Source: JBBWZH01 sp035544115
GTDB lineage: Bacteria; Actinomycetota; Actinomycetes; Mycobacteriales; CADCTP01
NCBI GenBank assembly: GCA_963714145.1
Contig: OY970235.1
Coordinates: 6,448,001 to 6,512,000 of the forward strand
Length of the DNA stretch: 64,000 bases
Direction of reading: 5' to 3'
Below are positions 34,642 through 42,472 of this stretch, piece after piece. The position numbers were made by a program, and so were the translations under genes. Every line of letters begins with the position of its first letter. Positions within the stretch are counted from its first letter, which is position 1. Below the pieces are notes generated by a model. It saw only the letters and a program-made list of their open reading frames with translations. It ran no database searches and was not told where the DNA came from.

Positions 34642-35085
34642 ATGGGTGCCGCAATCAGGGTTTCCGGCCGCCGGGCCGTCACGGCGGGCATGCTCGCGGC
34701 GGCCATCGGAGGGGTCCTGGGCGGGGCAGCGGCATCCGGCCCGGGCGTCCTCGCCGACGGCGGTGCGCTCCACGCCCAGCGGGTACTCGCCGACAACGGC
34801 GTGATCCACATGGACGGCAGCGGCCTGGACGGCAGCGGCGCGGACGTCAGCGGAATCAGCGGAAGCGGCCAACCCAGCGGGATCAGCGGCGGCGGCAAGC
34901 CCAGCGGGATCACCGACGGCGGCCAGGCCGGCGGCATCAGCGGCGGCGGCAAGACCGGCGGAATCACCGGCGGCGGCCAGACCAGCGGAGTCACCGGCGG
35001 CGGGCAGACCAGCGGGATCAGCGGAAGCGGCCAACCCAGCGGAGTCACCGGCGGCGGCCAGAGCAGCGGGGTCGTCGGCGGCTGA
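34642..35085 (+). CDS. Secreted Gly/Ser-rich 9-residue-repeat protein
   Basis: 147 residues from the ATG at 34642, which is preceded by GAGGGGG five bases upstream (an adjacent GTG three bases earlier is too close to it). The N-terminus is a signal peptide (RRAVTAGMLAAAIGGVLGGAAAS). From residue 70 on, the protein is almost nine copies of a nonapeptide of the form SGI-(S/T)-G-(G/S)-G-(Q/K)-(P/T). No catalytic motif is present. The repetitive, secreted, very small-residue composition suggests a structural or surface peptide. It follows the ice-binding-domain gene in the same direction, separated by a hairpin. I recognise no named family. Confidence 0.7.
   Translation: MGAAIRVSGRRAVTAGMLAAAIGGVLGGAAASGPGVLADGGALHAQRVLADNGVIHMDGSGLDGSGADVSGISGSGQPSGISGGGKPSGITDGGQAGGISGGGKTGGITGGGQTSGVTGGGQTSGISGSGQPSGVTGGGQSSGVVGG
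34849..35082 (+). repeat. 27-bp tandem repeats inside the Gly-rich protein gene
   Basis: About 8.7 units of 27 bp encode the nonapeptides. Units share GGCGGC-GGC and AGCGG(A/G)(A/G)TC cores but differ at several positions, so the array is diverged rather than freshly expanded. Confidence 0.8.
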
Positions 35086-35601
35086 TCCGCCGGTCAGCTG
35101 GATCCGGCCGGCGGACGGCGGCGACCGGCCGCTGGTCCGGATGACCGGCCCGGTCGACCGCGCCGGCCGGGGCGGCCAGGTGGATTCCACCTGGCCACCA
35201 TCGGGCTCGGCGACCGGGCGGCGCGGGACGCCCAGCCGGGGCGGCGTCAGCTGCCCCGGGGGCGACGACCAGGCCGGCTCCCAACCGGTGGTGTCGGTCC
35301 GGCGCAGCGTGTCCACCGGGCCCTGGCTGCCGACCACGGCACCGACCGTGCAGACGCCCATGCGCTCCGGGAGCCGGCAGGCGATGCCGATCCGGCCACC
35401 GGGGGTGCCGCGCCGGGACAGCCCGACCAGCCGGTCGCCGCGTCCCGGTAGGCGCTTGTGCGCCCACCCCCGACCGCTGGCCCGGCACAACGGTGGGCCA
35501 GCGGAGTGCACCGCCTGCCTCGCCCCCGGCCGCCGCGGCTACCGTCGTTGTGCTGCCGGTGCCGGGTGTCGGGCCGGTCGCGGGCAGACGGGAGTACGCC
35601 G
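35086..35601. other. Gene-poor stretch, no confident coding sequence
   Basis: 516 bases separate the Gly-rich gene and the LuxR-type gene. Both strands are open in some frames, as usual at this GC content. The minus frame over about 35511-35090 reads somewhat protein-like (RIGIACRLPERMGVCTVGAV) but has no ribosome site and runs on antisense through the repeats. It may be an old gene remnant. No hairpin or operator stands out. Confidence 0.4.
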
Positions 35602-36207
35602 ATGGACCAGCGGACGGTGCGCGTCGGCCGGCTGAGCCTGCCGCCGTGGCACACCCACGCCATGTTCGCGCTGGTCGCCAACGTCGGCCTGACCGGGCTG
35701 TGGGAGCTGACCCGCGACCACACTCCGCGGCCCGGAGACGAGGGGGCCGGTTACTGGTGGCCGCTGTGGGTCGCGCTCATCTGGGGGCTGGCGGTGCTCG
35801 CGCACTTCCTCGCCGCGACCGGCCGGCTGGATCCGCCGGTACCGGCCGACGCCGACCCTGGTCCGCTGCCGGCCGGGACGGATCGGTCGGCGGCCGACCA
35901 GCCGGGTGGGACGACCGTGCCGCCGGCCGGCGCCGACGCCGGCCCGGATGCCGGCTCCAGCGCGGCCGGGCCGGCGCCGGATGGATCACCGACCGGTCGG
36001 CTCGGCGCGTTGACCGGGCGGGAGCGGGAGATCCTGCTCCTGGTGGCGGCCGGATGCGCGAACAAGGAGATCGCCCGGCGACTGGTGATCAGTGAGCGGA
36101 CCGCCCGGACCCACGTCAGCAACATCCTGCGCAAGCTTGAGCTCCCGTCCCGCACCCATGCGGCGCTGGTCGCCGTCCGGGCCGGCCTGCCCGGCCCGGC
36201 CGAGTGA
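35602..36207 (+). CDS. Membrane-tethered LuxR-type response regulator-like protein
   Basis: 201 residues. The N-terminal 75 residues contain two membrane helices (HAMFALVANVGLTGLWELT; YWWPLWVALIWGLAVLAHFLA), like the 2TM domain. A Pro/Ala/Gly-rich linker of about 50 residues follows, then a C-terminal LuxR helix-turn-helix (LTGREREILLLVAAGCANKE, IARRLVISERTARTHVSNIL). There is no receiver domain, so the membrane part may sense directly or only localise the regulator. ATG with GGGAG eight bases upstream. It is convergent with the TAP-family hydrolase; targets are unknown. Confidence 0.85.
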   Translation: MDQRTVRVGRLSLPPWHTHAMFALVANVGLTGLWELTRDHTPRPGDEGAGYWWPLWVALIWGLAVLAHFLAATGRLDPPVPADADPGPLPAGTDRSAADQPGGTTVPPAGADAGPDAGSSAAGPAPDGSPTGRLGALTGREREILLLVAAGCANKEIARRLVISERTARTHVSNILRKLELPSRTHAALVAVRAGLPGPAE

Positions 36208-36380
36208 CCCGACCCGACCGGCAGGGCGGCCTGGCCGAGTGATCTGACCCACCGGTACCGCCGGCCCGGCCGGGTGGTCCGGGTCCGGCCGGGTGGCCCC
36301 GCCGGGCCGGGTGGCACGGGCGGGCTGGGTCAGCCGAGTTGGACGGGCCACACCGGTGAGCCGGGGGCGGCGGATCCGGG

Positions 36381-38054
36381 TCAGTCGAAGGGCTGGGCGT
36401 CGGCCGGGCAGACTGTGCCCGGCGCCGGCAGCGCCAGGCTGACCAGGTAGCGGGCGGCGAGGGCGTCGGCGCAGCCGCTGCGGGCCTTGCCGATCACGGT
36501 GTGCCCGAACAGATCGACCGCGACCAGCCGGGCCGCGCCGAGGCTGGCCGCCATCCGGGTGTTGAACGTGAAGTTCGTGGACGGATCGTGCAGGTTGCCG
36601 AACAGCAGCACCGGGTTGGCCGGACGGCGGTTCCACGGTCCGTGGTAGCGCTCGCCGCGTACCGGCCAGGTCGCGCAGGCGAGCTGGCTGAACGCCTCGG
36701 CGCGGCCGGCGGTGGGTGCCTGGCGCTCCCAGCGGGCCGCCGCCACCGGGTATGCGGCCGGCCGCGGTGGGAACGGCTCGTCCAGGCAGTTGACCGCCAG
36801 GGCCGCCTCGCTGCCGGTGTACGGGGTGCCGGGCGCGGCTGTATCGGGCGTAGCCGGCCGGCCGCCGAACACCGTCGCCGCGGTGGCCGGTCGGGCGGTC
36901 GCGGCCGGCGCGCCGGGGTGGATCGCGGTGTAGATCAGCTGCAGCCCGGCGACGAGGTCCGGGTAGTCCTCCGGGTTGGGTATCGTGTCGCCGAGCTGCT
37001 CGGTGAAGTCGGTGAGGGTGAGCGGTCCGAATCCGGGTACGTCTACCGGGCCCTGCCGGAGGCGTTCCCGGATCTCGGCGAACCTGGCCTGCGGGTCGCC
37101 GTCGCTGAACGCGCAGCGTGGCCCCGCGGCCCGGCAGCGGGCCAGGAGCGCGGTGAGCACGGCCTCGCCGCCGACCGCTCGCTGCCGCAGGTACTCCATG
37201 CCGTCGGTGGTCCGCAGCACCGGGTCGACGTTGCCGTCCAGGACGACCGCCCGGACCCGCTGCGGGAACAGGTTGACGTAGGTCGCGCCGACCAGGCTGG
37301 CGTACGAGTAGCCGAGGAAGGTCAGCTGCTCGTCGCCGGCGCCCTGGCGCAGCCGGTCCAGGTCGCGGGCCACGTTCAGGGTCGACAGGTGCGGCAGCAG
37401 CGGGCCGGCGGTGGCGGCGCAGGCGGCGGTCAACTCCTGATTCGCCGCCAGCGTCGAGCTGATCTCGGCGGCCGTCACCGGCACCCCGACGATCCGCCCG
37501 TACACCGCGGCGGCCTGCTCTGCGGTGCTGAAGCAGCGCACCGGCGCGCTGCGGCCGACGCCACGCGGGTCGAAGCCGATCAGGTCGAACCGCCGGACCA
37601 GGTCGGCCGGCAGCCGGCCCTCCAGTTCGATCAGCCGGACGATCCCGCTGCCGCCGGGCCCGCCGGCGGCGACGAACAGCGACCCGATGCGGTGCGCGGG
37701 GTCCTCGGCGGCGCGCCGCAACAGGGCCAGGCCGGTTGTCCCGGCCGCCGGGTGGTCGTAGTCGATCGGCACCGGATAGCTGGCGCAGCTGAACCTGGGC
37801 CGGACCGCCGCGGGCAGCTCGGCCACCTCGTCCGCCGGGCAGTCGCCCCAGCCGATCGCCCCGCCGCTCCGGGTTCCGCCGCCCGGCCCGGCGGTCGCAC
37901 CGGCCAGTGTGCCGCCCGTCCCGGCCAGCGCGAGCGTGATCGCCAGCAACCCGACCAGCACCCCGACCAGCACGCCGGGCCCGGAGCCGCCGCCCCACAA
38001 CCGCCGGTGGCCGGGCCGTCCCGGCTGCGGCGTGGTGGTGTCCCTGCCCATCAT
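36381..38054 (-). CDS. Secreted/membrane alpha/beta hydrolase, tripeptidyl-aminopeptidase family
   Basis: 557 residues from the ATG at 38054; an earlier in-frame ATG at 38132 lacks a ribosome site. A hydrophobic N-terminal segment (VLVGVLVGLLAITLALAG) is a signal anchor. Core motifs: LFVAAGGPGGSG (oxyanion loop), DLIGFDPRGVGRSAPVRCF, nucleophile FLGYSYASLVG, LDGNVDPVLRTTDGM and the C-terminal TAP-like region with LFGNLHDPSTNF and LFGHTVIGKARSGC, placing Asp and His. The family releases N-terminal tripeptides from extracellular peptides, but many members act on other substrates. GYSYAS in place of the common GGSYGT is a mild variant. Confidence 0.88.
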   Translation of the reverse strand: MMGRDTTTPQPGRPGHRRLWGGGSGPGVLVGVLVGLLAITLALAGTGGTLAGATAGPGGGTRSGGAIGWGDCPADEVAELPAAVRPRFSCASYPVPIDYDHPAAGTTGLALLRRAAEDPAHRIGSLFVAAGGPGGSGIVRLIELEGRLPADLVRRFDLIGFDPRGVGRSAPVRCFSTAEQAAAVYGRIVGVPVTAAEISSTLAANQELTAACAATAGPLLPHLSTLNVARDLDRLRQGAGDEQLTFLGYSYASLVGATYVNLFPQRVRAVVLDGNVDPVLRTTDGMEYLRQRAVGGEAVLTALLARCRAAGPRCAFSDGDPQARFAEIRERLRQGPVDVPGFGPLTLTDFTEQLGDTIPNPEDYPDLVAGLQLIYTAIHPGAPAATARPATAATVFGGRPATPDTAAPGTPYTGSEAALAVNCLDEPFPPRPAAYPVAAARWERQAPTAGRAEAFSQLACATWPVRGERYHGPWNRRPANPVLLFGNLHDPSTNFTFNTRMAASLGAARLVAVDLFGHTVIGKARSGCADALAARYLVSLALPAPGTVCPADAQPFD

Positions 38055-38273
38055 CGACGACCGTCCTTCGCATCTCGTCCCCGCCTGACCCGGCCGCACC
38101 GGGCCGGCTGTCGGCGACGATGCTGGACCCACCGCCGGTGGCCACGCGTCGGTCGGGTGACGGGGATCGGTCGGGACATCCGTCCTACGTCACCCGGCCG
38201 CCACCCGCGTCCCGCCGGGCGGACGGACCGGGCGGGCGATACCGCTGCCCGGCCGGCGGCCCCGGCAGCGCGG

Positions 38274-39959
38274 TCAGAAGACGGTGCCGACGTCGTGGCT
38301 GACGACGTGGTCCAGGCAGCGTTCGGCCAGGGCGGCGATGGTCAGGGCCGGGTTGCAGGCGCCGGTCGAGCCGGGAATCAGCGCGCTGTCGACGACGTAG
38401 AGCCCCGGGTAGCCGGCCAGCCGGCCGTAGCCGTCGCAGGCCCGGCCGAGGACGGCGCCGCCGAGCGGGTGGAACGTGTAGGACTCCAGCCCGTTCAGGT
38501 CGAGCAGCCCGTACGGCGCGGCGGCGGCAAGGGACAGCAGCCCGTCCAGCGACAGCCCGTCCAGCGACTGCGGCGACGGCGGCGGGGTTGGCGGCGTCCG
38601 GCCCGGCGGCCAGCCGGTCGCGGTGACCAGCTGCCGCAGGGTGTCGCGAATGGACTGCTGCCCGGCCCGGTCGCCGTCCGCGGACCAGGTCAGCCGGACG
38701 TCGCCGGTCAGCGGGAGGTAGTCGAAGTGCCCGACCGGGGAGCAGAGCCCGAAGCCGGGCACCGGCATCGCGTGTGTCTCGAGCGGGAACGGGGCCGGGC
38801 CGAACTCGATGGTGACCGGGTTCGCCGGGTCGTCCCACCGCATGATGGCCACGCTGGTCGGGCCGCCCTGGTGCGCCCCGGTCGGCTCGGGTACCAGTGC
38901 GCGCAGGTAGATCCGCAGGCCGTTGTTGCCCCAGTGCCGGCCGACGTGCTCGTTCAGCCGCGGCAGTGCTCCGCCGTCCCGGGCCCGGACGAGCAGCCGC
39001 GCGGTGCCCATCGACCCGGCCGCGAGGAACACCGCGTCGGCGGTCAGCACCACCCGCTCCAGCAGGTGGCCGTCGGCGTCGATGTGCTCGGCCCGGATCA
39101 CGTACCGACCCTGCGCGTCGGTGGCCAGCTCGGTGACCACGTGCAGCGGCCGGACGGTGGCCAGCCCGCTGACTTCCGCCCAGGCCAGGTAGCCGCGGTC
39201 GACCGAGGTGCGGGCGCCGCTGTTGATCCCGGTCAGGTATTCGCCGATCGACGCGGCCGGCACCGCCTGGCCGGCGAGCTCGGCGCGGACGACGTCCCAG
39301 TCGACCGCCTCGTCGATCCGGCCCGCGGGCAGGCCGGCCCGCCGCGCCTGGTCGAGGAACAGCCGGGTCCCGGCGTACCGCTCGTGCGCCAGCACGTCGT
39401 CCGGGATGCTGCCGACCCCGATCCGGCTGCGTGCCAGCGGGTAGTACCGGTCGGCCAGCTCCTGATAGTCCACTTCGGACGGCATCACCCGGCTGAAGAC
39501 CGCCCCGTCCGGCTGCAGCATCACACCGTCCACTAAGGACCCGCCACCGACACCGGCAGCGCAGATCACGTTCATGTTCTGGCCGTACACCTTCTCGAAC
39601 AGGCCGGCGTACGGCTGGTAGACCGCGGGCGGCATGCCGGGGTACGTCGGCGTCGGGGTGAACCAGGACGATCGGCGGTCCGGCCGCAGGAACGGCGGGA
39701 ACGTGTCGCCCGCCGGGGTCACCGGCCAGCGCCGGCCCCGCTCCAGCACCACACTGGACACCCCGGCGGCGGCCAACCGGTAGGCGGCGATCGCGCCGCC
39801 GTACCCGCTGCCGATCACCACCGCCCGGTGCCGCTCGGCCACCGTCGGCACCGCCGCGGCCCGGCCCGCGGCCCGCGCCGGCGTCGGCAGCACGGCCGCC
39901 GCCCCGGCCACGGAGGCGGCGAGACTCAGGAAGCCGCGCCGAGTCAGATCGGTGGCCAT
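38274..39959 (-). CDS. Tat-exported GMC oxidoreductase, cholesterol-oxidase-like
   Basis: 561 residues. A twin-arginine signal (TRRGFLSLAASVAGAAAVLP) is followed by the FAD dinucleotide fold VVIGSGYGGAIAAYRLAAAG, then YGQNMNVICAAGVGGGSLV, VFLAAGSMGTARLLVRARDG and the C-terminal GMC segment FHPLGGAVLGRACDGYGRLA with VVDSALIPGSTGACNPALTI. Length, Tat signal and motifs match Streptomyces-type class I cholesterol oxidase, which oxidises and isomerises 3-beta-hydroxysterols to 4-en-3-ones. The neighbours are unrelated, so the physiological role is open. The substrate is inferred by family. Confidence 0.88.
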   Translation of the reverse strand: MATDLTRRGFLSLAASVAGAAAVLPTPARAAGRAAAVPTVAERHRAVVIGSGYGGAIAAYRLAAAGVSSVVLERGRRWPVTPAGDTFPPFLRPDRRSSWFTPTPTYPGMPPAVYQPYAGLFEKVYGQNMNVICAAGVGGGSLVDGVMLQPDGAVFSRVMPSEVDYQELADRYYPLARSRIGVGSIPDDVLAHERYAGTRLFLDQARRAGLPAGRIDEAVDWDVVRAELAGQAVPAASIGEYLTGINSGARTSVDRGYLAWAEVSGLATVRPLHVVTELATDAQGRYVIRAEHIDADGHLLERVVLTADAVFLAAGSMGTARLLVRARDGGALPRLNEHVGRHWGNNGLRIYLRALVPEPTGAHQGGPTSVAIMRWDDPANPVTIEFGPAPFPLETHAMPVPGFGLCSPVGHFDYLPLTGDVRLTWSADGDRAGQQSIRDTLRQLVTATGWPPGRTPPTPPPSPQSLDGLSLDGLLSLAAAAPYGLLDLNGLESYTFHPLGGAVLGRACDGYGRLAGYPGLYVVDSALIPGSTGACNPALTIAALAERCLDHVVSHDVGTVF

Positions 39960-40102
39960 GTCGGCCTCCTCGCGTCGCGGCGGCCGCGCACCACCAGGTG
40001 ACCGGCGCCGTCAGGGGTCGGTGGGATCACTGGAAAGAACGAGCCACCCCTGCCAAGGACACGGCCGGTTCAGGTTCGGGCGCGCACCGGGCCCGACCCG
40101 GG

Positions 40103-42244
40103 TCAGCCGTCCGCGCGCAACACCGCGGCCAGCCGGGCCGCCCGCTCCGACCGCAGCACGTCGTCCAGCGGCAGCGGGCTGCCGTCCGGACCGGTCAGCG
40201 GCACCCGCCAGTTCGGGTACTCGTCCCGGGTGCCGGGCTGGTTCTGGGTGCGCCGGTCGCCAACCGCGTCGGTCAGCGCCACGCTGAGCAGCCGGGCCGG
40301 GGTCAGCGTCAGGTACCGGTGCAGCGCGGCGACGGTCTCCTCCTCACCGGGTTCCGCCGCACCGGGTTCCGCGCCGGACGGCAGCAGCTGATGCGCGCGC
40401 AGGGTGTCCAGCCAGCGGCGGCGGTGCGCCTCGTCGGCGGCCAGTTCCTCGGCCACCGGCCGGGTCAGCAGGTGCAGCCGCTCGCGCAGCTCGACGTGCT
40501 CACCGGCCAGGTAGCCGGCGGTCGGCGGCAGGTCGTGCGTGGTGACCGAGGCCAGGCAGTACTCCCGCCACCGGTCCGGCGGGATCGGCTGGCCGGCGTG
40601 GTCCTCCTCGAACCACAGGATCGAGCAGCCCAGCACGCCGACGTCGACCAGGTAGTCGCGCACGGTCGGCTCCACCACGCCGAGGTCCTCGCCGACCAGG
40701 ATCGCGCCGGCCCGGTACGCCTCCAGCGCCAGGATGCCGATCATCGCCTCGTGGTCGTACCGCACGTACGTGCCGTCGGCCGGGCCGCTGCCGTCCGGGA
40801 TCCACCACAGCCGGAACAGCCCGATGATGTGGTCCACCCGCACCCCGCCGGCATGCCGGACGATCGCCGCGGCCAGCTCCCGGAACGGCCGGTACGCCGC
40901 GGCGACCAGCCGGTCCGGCCGCCACGGCGGCTGCTGCCAGTCCTGGCCGAGCTGGTTGAACGCGTCCGGCGGCGCACCCACCCGCACCCCGGCGGCCAGC
41001 GAGTCGGCCAGCGCCCAGGCGTCCGCCCCGCGCGGGTGCACCCCGACGGCCAGGTCGTGCAGCACGCCCATGGCCATCCCGGCGCGGCGGGCGTCGCTCT
41101 GCACGACCGCCAACTGCTCGTCCAGCAGCCACTGCAGCCAGCGGTGGAAGTCGACCTCGGGCTCGTGCCCGGCCCGGTACGCGGCCACCGCCGCGGTGCC
41201 CGGGTGCCGCAGCGGCTGGGGCCACTGCGTCCAGTCGGCCCCGTACTGCTGGGCCAGCACGCACCAGGTGGCGAAGTCGTCCAGGGCCGACCCGGCGTGC
41301 CGCCGGTAGGCCTGGTACGCCAGCTCCCGGCCGCCGCTGCGCGGCACCGCGTACACGGTGCGCAGCGCGGCCTGCTTCGCCGCCCAGGCGGCGTCCCGGT
41401 CGATCAGGTCCTCGGCCGCCGTGGTGGCCTGCAGCCGGGCCCGGATCGCCTCGATCCCGGTCCGGTCCGCGTCGGCCAGGTAGGCGTACTCCGGGATCTG
41501 CTCGACCCGCAGGTAGATCGGGTTGACGAAGCGCCGGCTGGTCGGCAGGTACGGCGAGGGCTCCATCGGCGTCACCGGCGCCGCCGCGTGCAGCGGGTTG
41601 ACCTGGACGAAGCCGGCGCCCAGCGAGGTGGCCCAGGCGAGCAGGTCGGACAGGTCGGCCAGGTCGCCGACCCCCCAGGAGCGGCCGGACCGGACGCTGT
41701 AGAGCTGGGCGGCCAGCCCCCAGGTCGTGGTCTGCGCCATCCGGTCCGGCAGGCCCAGCCAGGCCGGGGTGACGATCAGCGTGCCGGTCGCCTCGGTGTC
41801 CGCCGAGCGGGCCCGCAGCCGGTGGTACCCCAGCGGCAGATCCGTGGGCAGGGTGAACGACGCCTGGCCGACCAGCCGGCCGTCGACCTCGCGCGGCGGC
41901 TCCCAGTTGTCGACCTGCTTGATGTCGTCCCGGCTGCCGCCATGTTCCAGCTCCAGCCACACCCGGACGTCCGCGCCGTGCGGCACGTGCACGTCGACGG
42001 TCGCCGCCTGGCCGGCCCGGGTGACCACGCAGGCCGGCAGCAGCCGGCGCCACGGCCGCAGCCGGTGCTCGGCCAGCGCCGCCGCGCACGCCTCCGGGCT
42101 GCTCGCGTCGACGCCGAGCGCCCGCAGCACCGCGACCACGGTCGCCGCCGGCGGGTGGGCGTGCTGCTCACGCCAATCCACGTAGTCGGTGGCGATCCCG
42201 TACCCGGCGGCCAACTCGGCCAGTTGTGGCTCAACTCCGCCCAT
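40103..42244 (-). CDS. malQ: 4-alpha-glucanotransferase
   Basis: 713 residues from the ATG at 42244, preceded by GGAGG eight bases upstream; an open extension to 42286 is not supported. Family GH77 motifs are clear: WGVGDLADLSDLLAWA, GAGFVQVNPLHAAAPV, SPYLPTSRRFVNPIYL, the nucleophile Asp in GVRVDHIIGLFRLWWI, the acid/base Glu in ILVGEDLGVVEPTVRD and the third carboxylate in SVTTHDLPPTAGYLAG. An N-terminal beta-sandwich-like domain precedes the barrel, usual for actinobacterial enzymes. It transfers maltooligosaccharide units in maltodextrin and glycogen turnover. It is transcribed alone. Confidence 0.95.
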   Translation of the reverse strand: MGGVEPQLAELAAGYGIATDYVDWREQHAHPPAATVVAVLRALGVDASSPEACAAALAEHRLRPWRRLLPACVVTRAGQAATVDVHVPHGADVRVWLELEHGGSRDDIKQVDNWEPPREVDGRLVGQASFTLPTDLPLGYHRLRARSADTEATGTLIVTPAWLGLPDRMAQTTTWGLAAQLYSVRSGRSWGVGDLADLSDLLAWATSLGAGFVQVNPLHAAAPVTPMEPSPYLPTSRRFVNPIYLRVEQIPEYAYLADADRTGIEAIRARLQATTAAEDLIDRDAAWAAKQAALRTVYAVPRSGGRELAYQAYRRHAGSALDDFATWCVLAQQYGADWTQWPQPLRHPGTAAVAAYRAGHEPEVDFHRWLQWLLDEQLAVVQSDARRAGMAMGVLHDLAVGVHPRGADAWALADSLAAGVRVGAPPDAFNQLGQDWQQPPWRPDRLVAAAYRPFRELAAAIVRHAGGVRVDHIIGLFRLWWIPDGSGPADGTYVRYDHEAMIGILALEAYRAGAILVGEDLGVVEPTVRDYLVDVGVLGCSILWFEEDHAGQPIPPDRWREYCLASVTTHDLPPTAGYLAGEHVELRERLHLLTRPVAEELAADEAHRRRWLDTLRAHQLLPSGAEPGAAEPGEEETVAALHRYLTLTPARLLSVALTDAVGDRRTQNQPGTRDEYPNWRVPLTGPDGSPLPLDDVLRSERAARLAAVLRADG

Positions 42245-42472
42245 CGCGTCACCCTCCGCTCGGCACCGGCGCGCGGTGACTCCCACGGCCGACCTCGGCT
42301 CTGCCGACAGGCAAGTATTGGCACCGGCTGCCCGGCCGGGCGAACACCGGAGCGGACTTGTTCAAGTCCGAGCCGCGACTCCTGAGCCGGAACCTCGACG
42401 CGGGACGGTTTGGCTCGGGGTGGCCCGGTGCCGGCCGATGGTTGGGTCAGTGCCGGCGGTCGGGGGTGATGG

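Noticed and set aside
36501..39536. 1011-residue plus-strand open frame
   Set aside because: Antisense to the TAP-family hydrolase and GMC oxidoreductase, which have complete catalytic motifs; the shadow has none.
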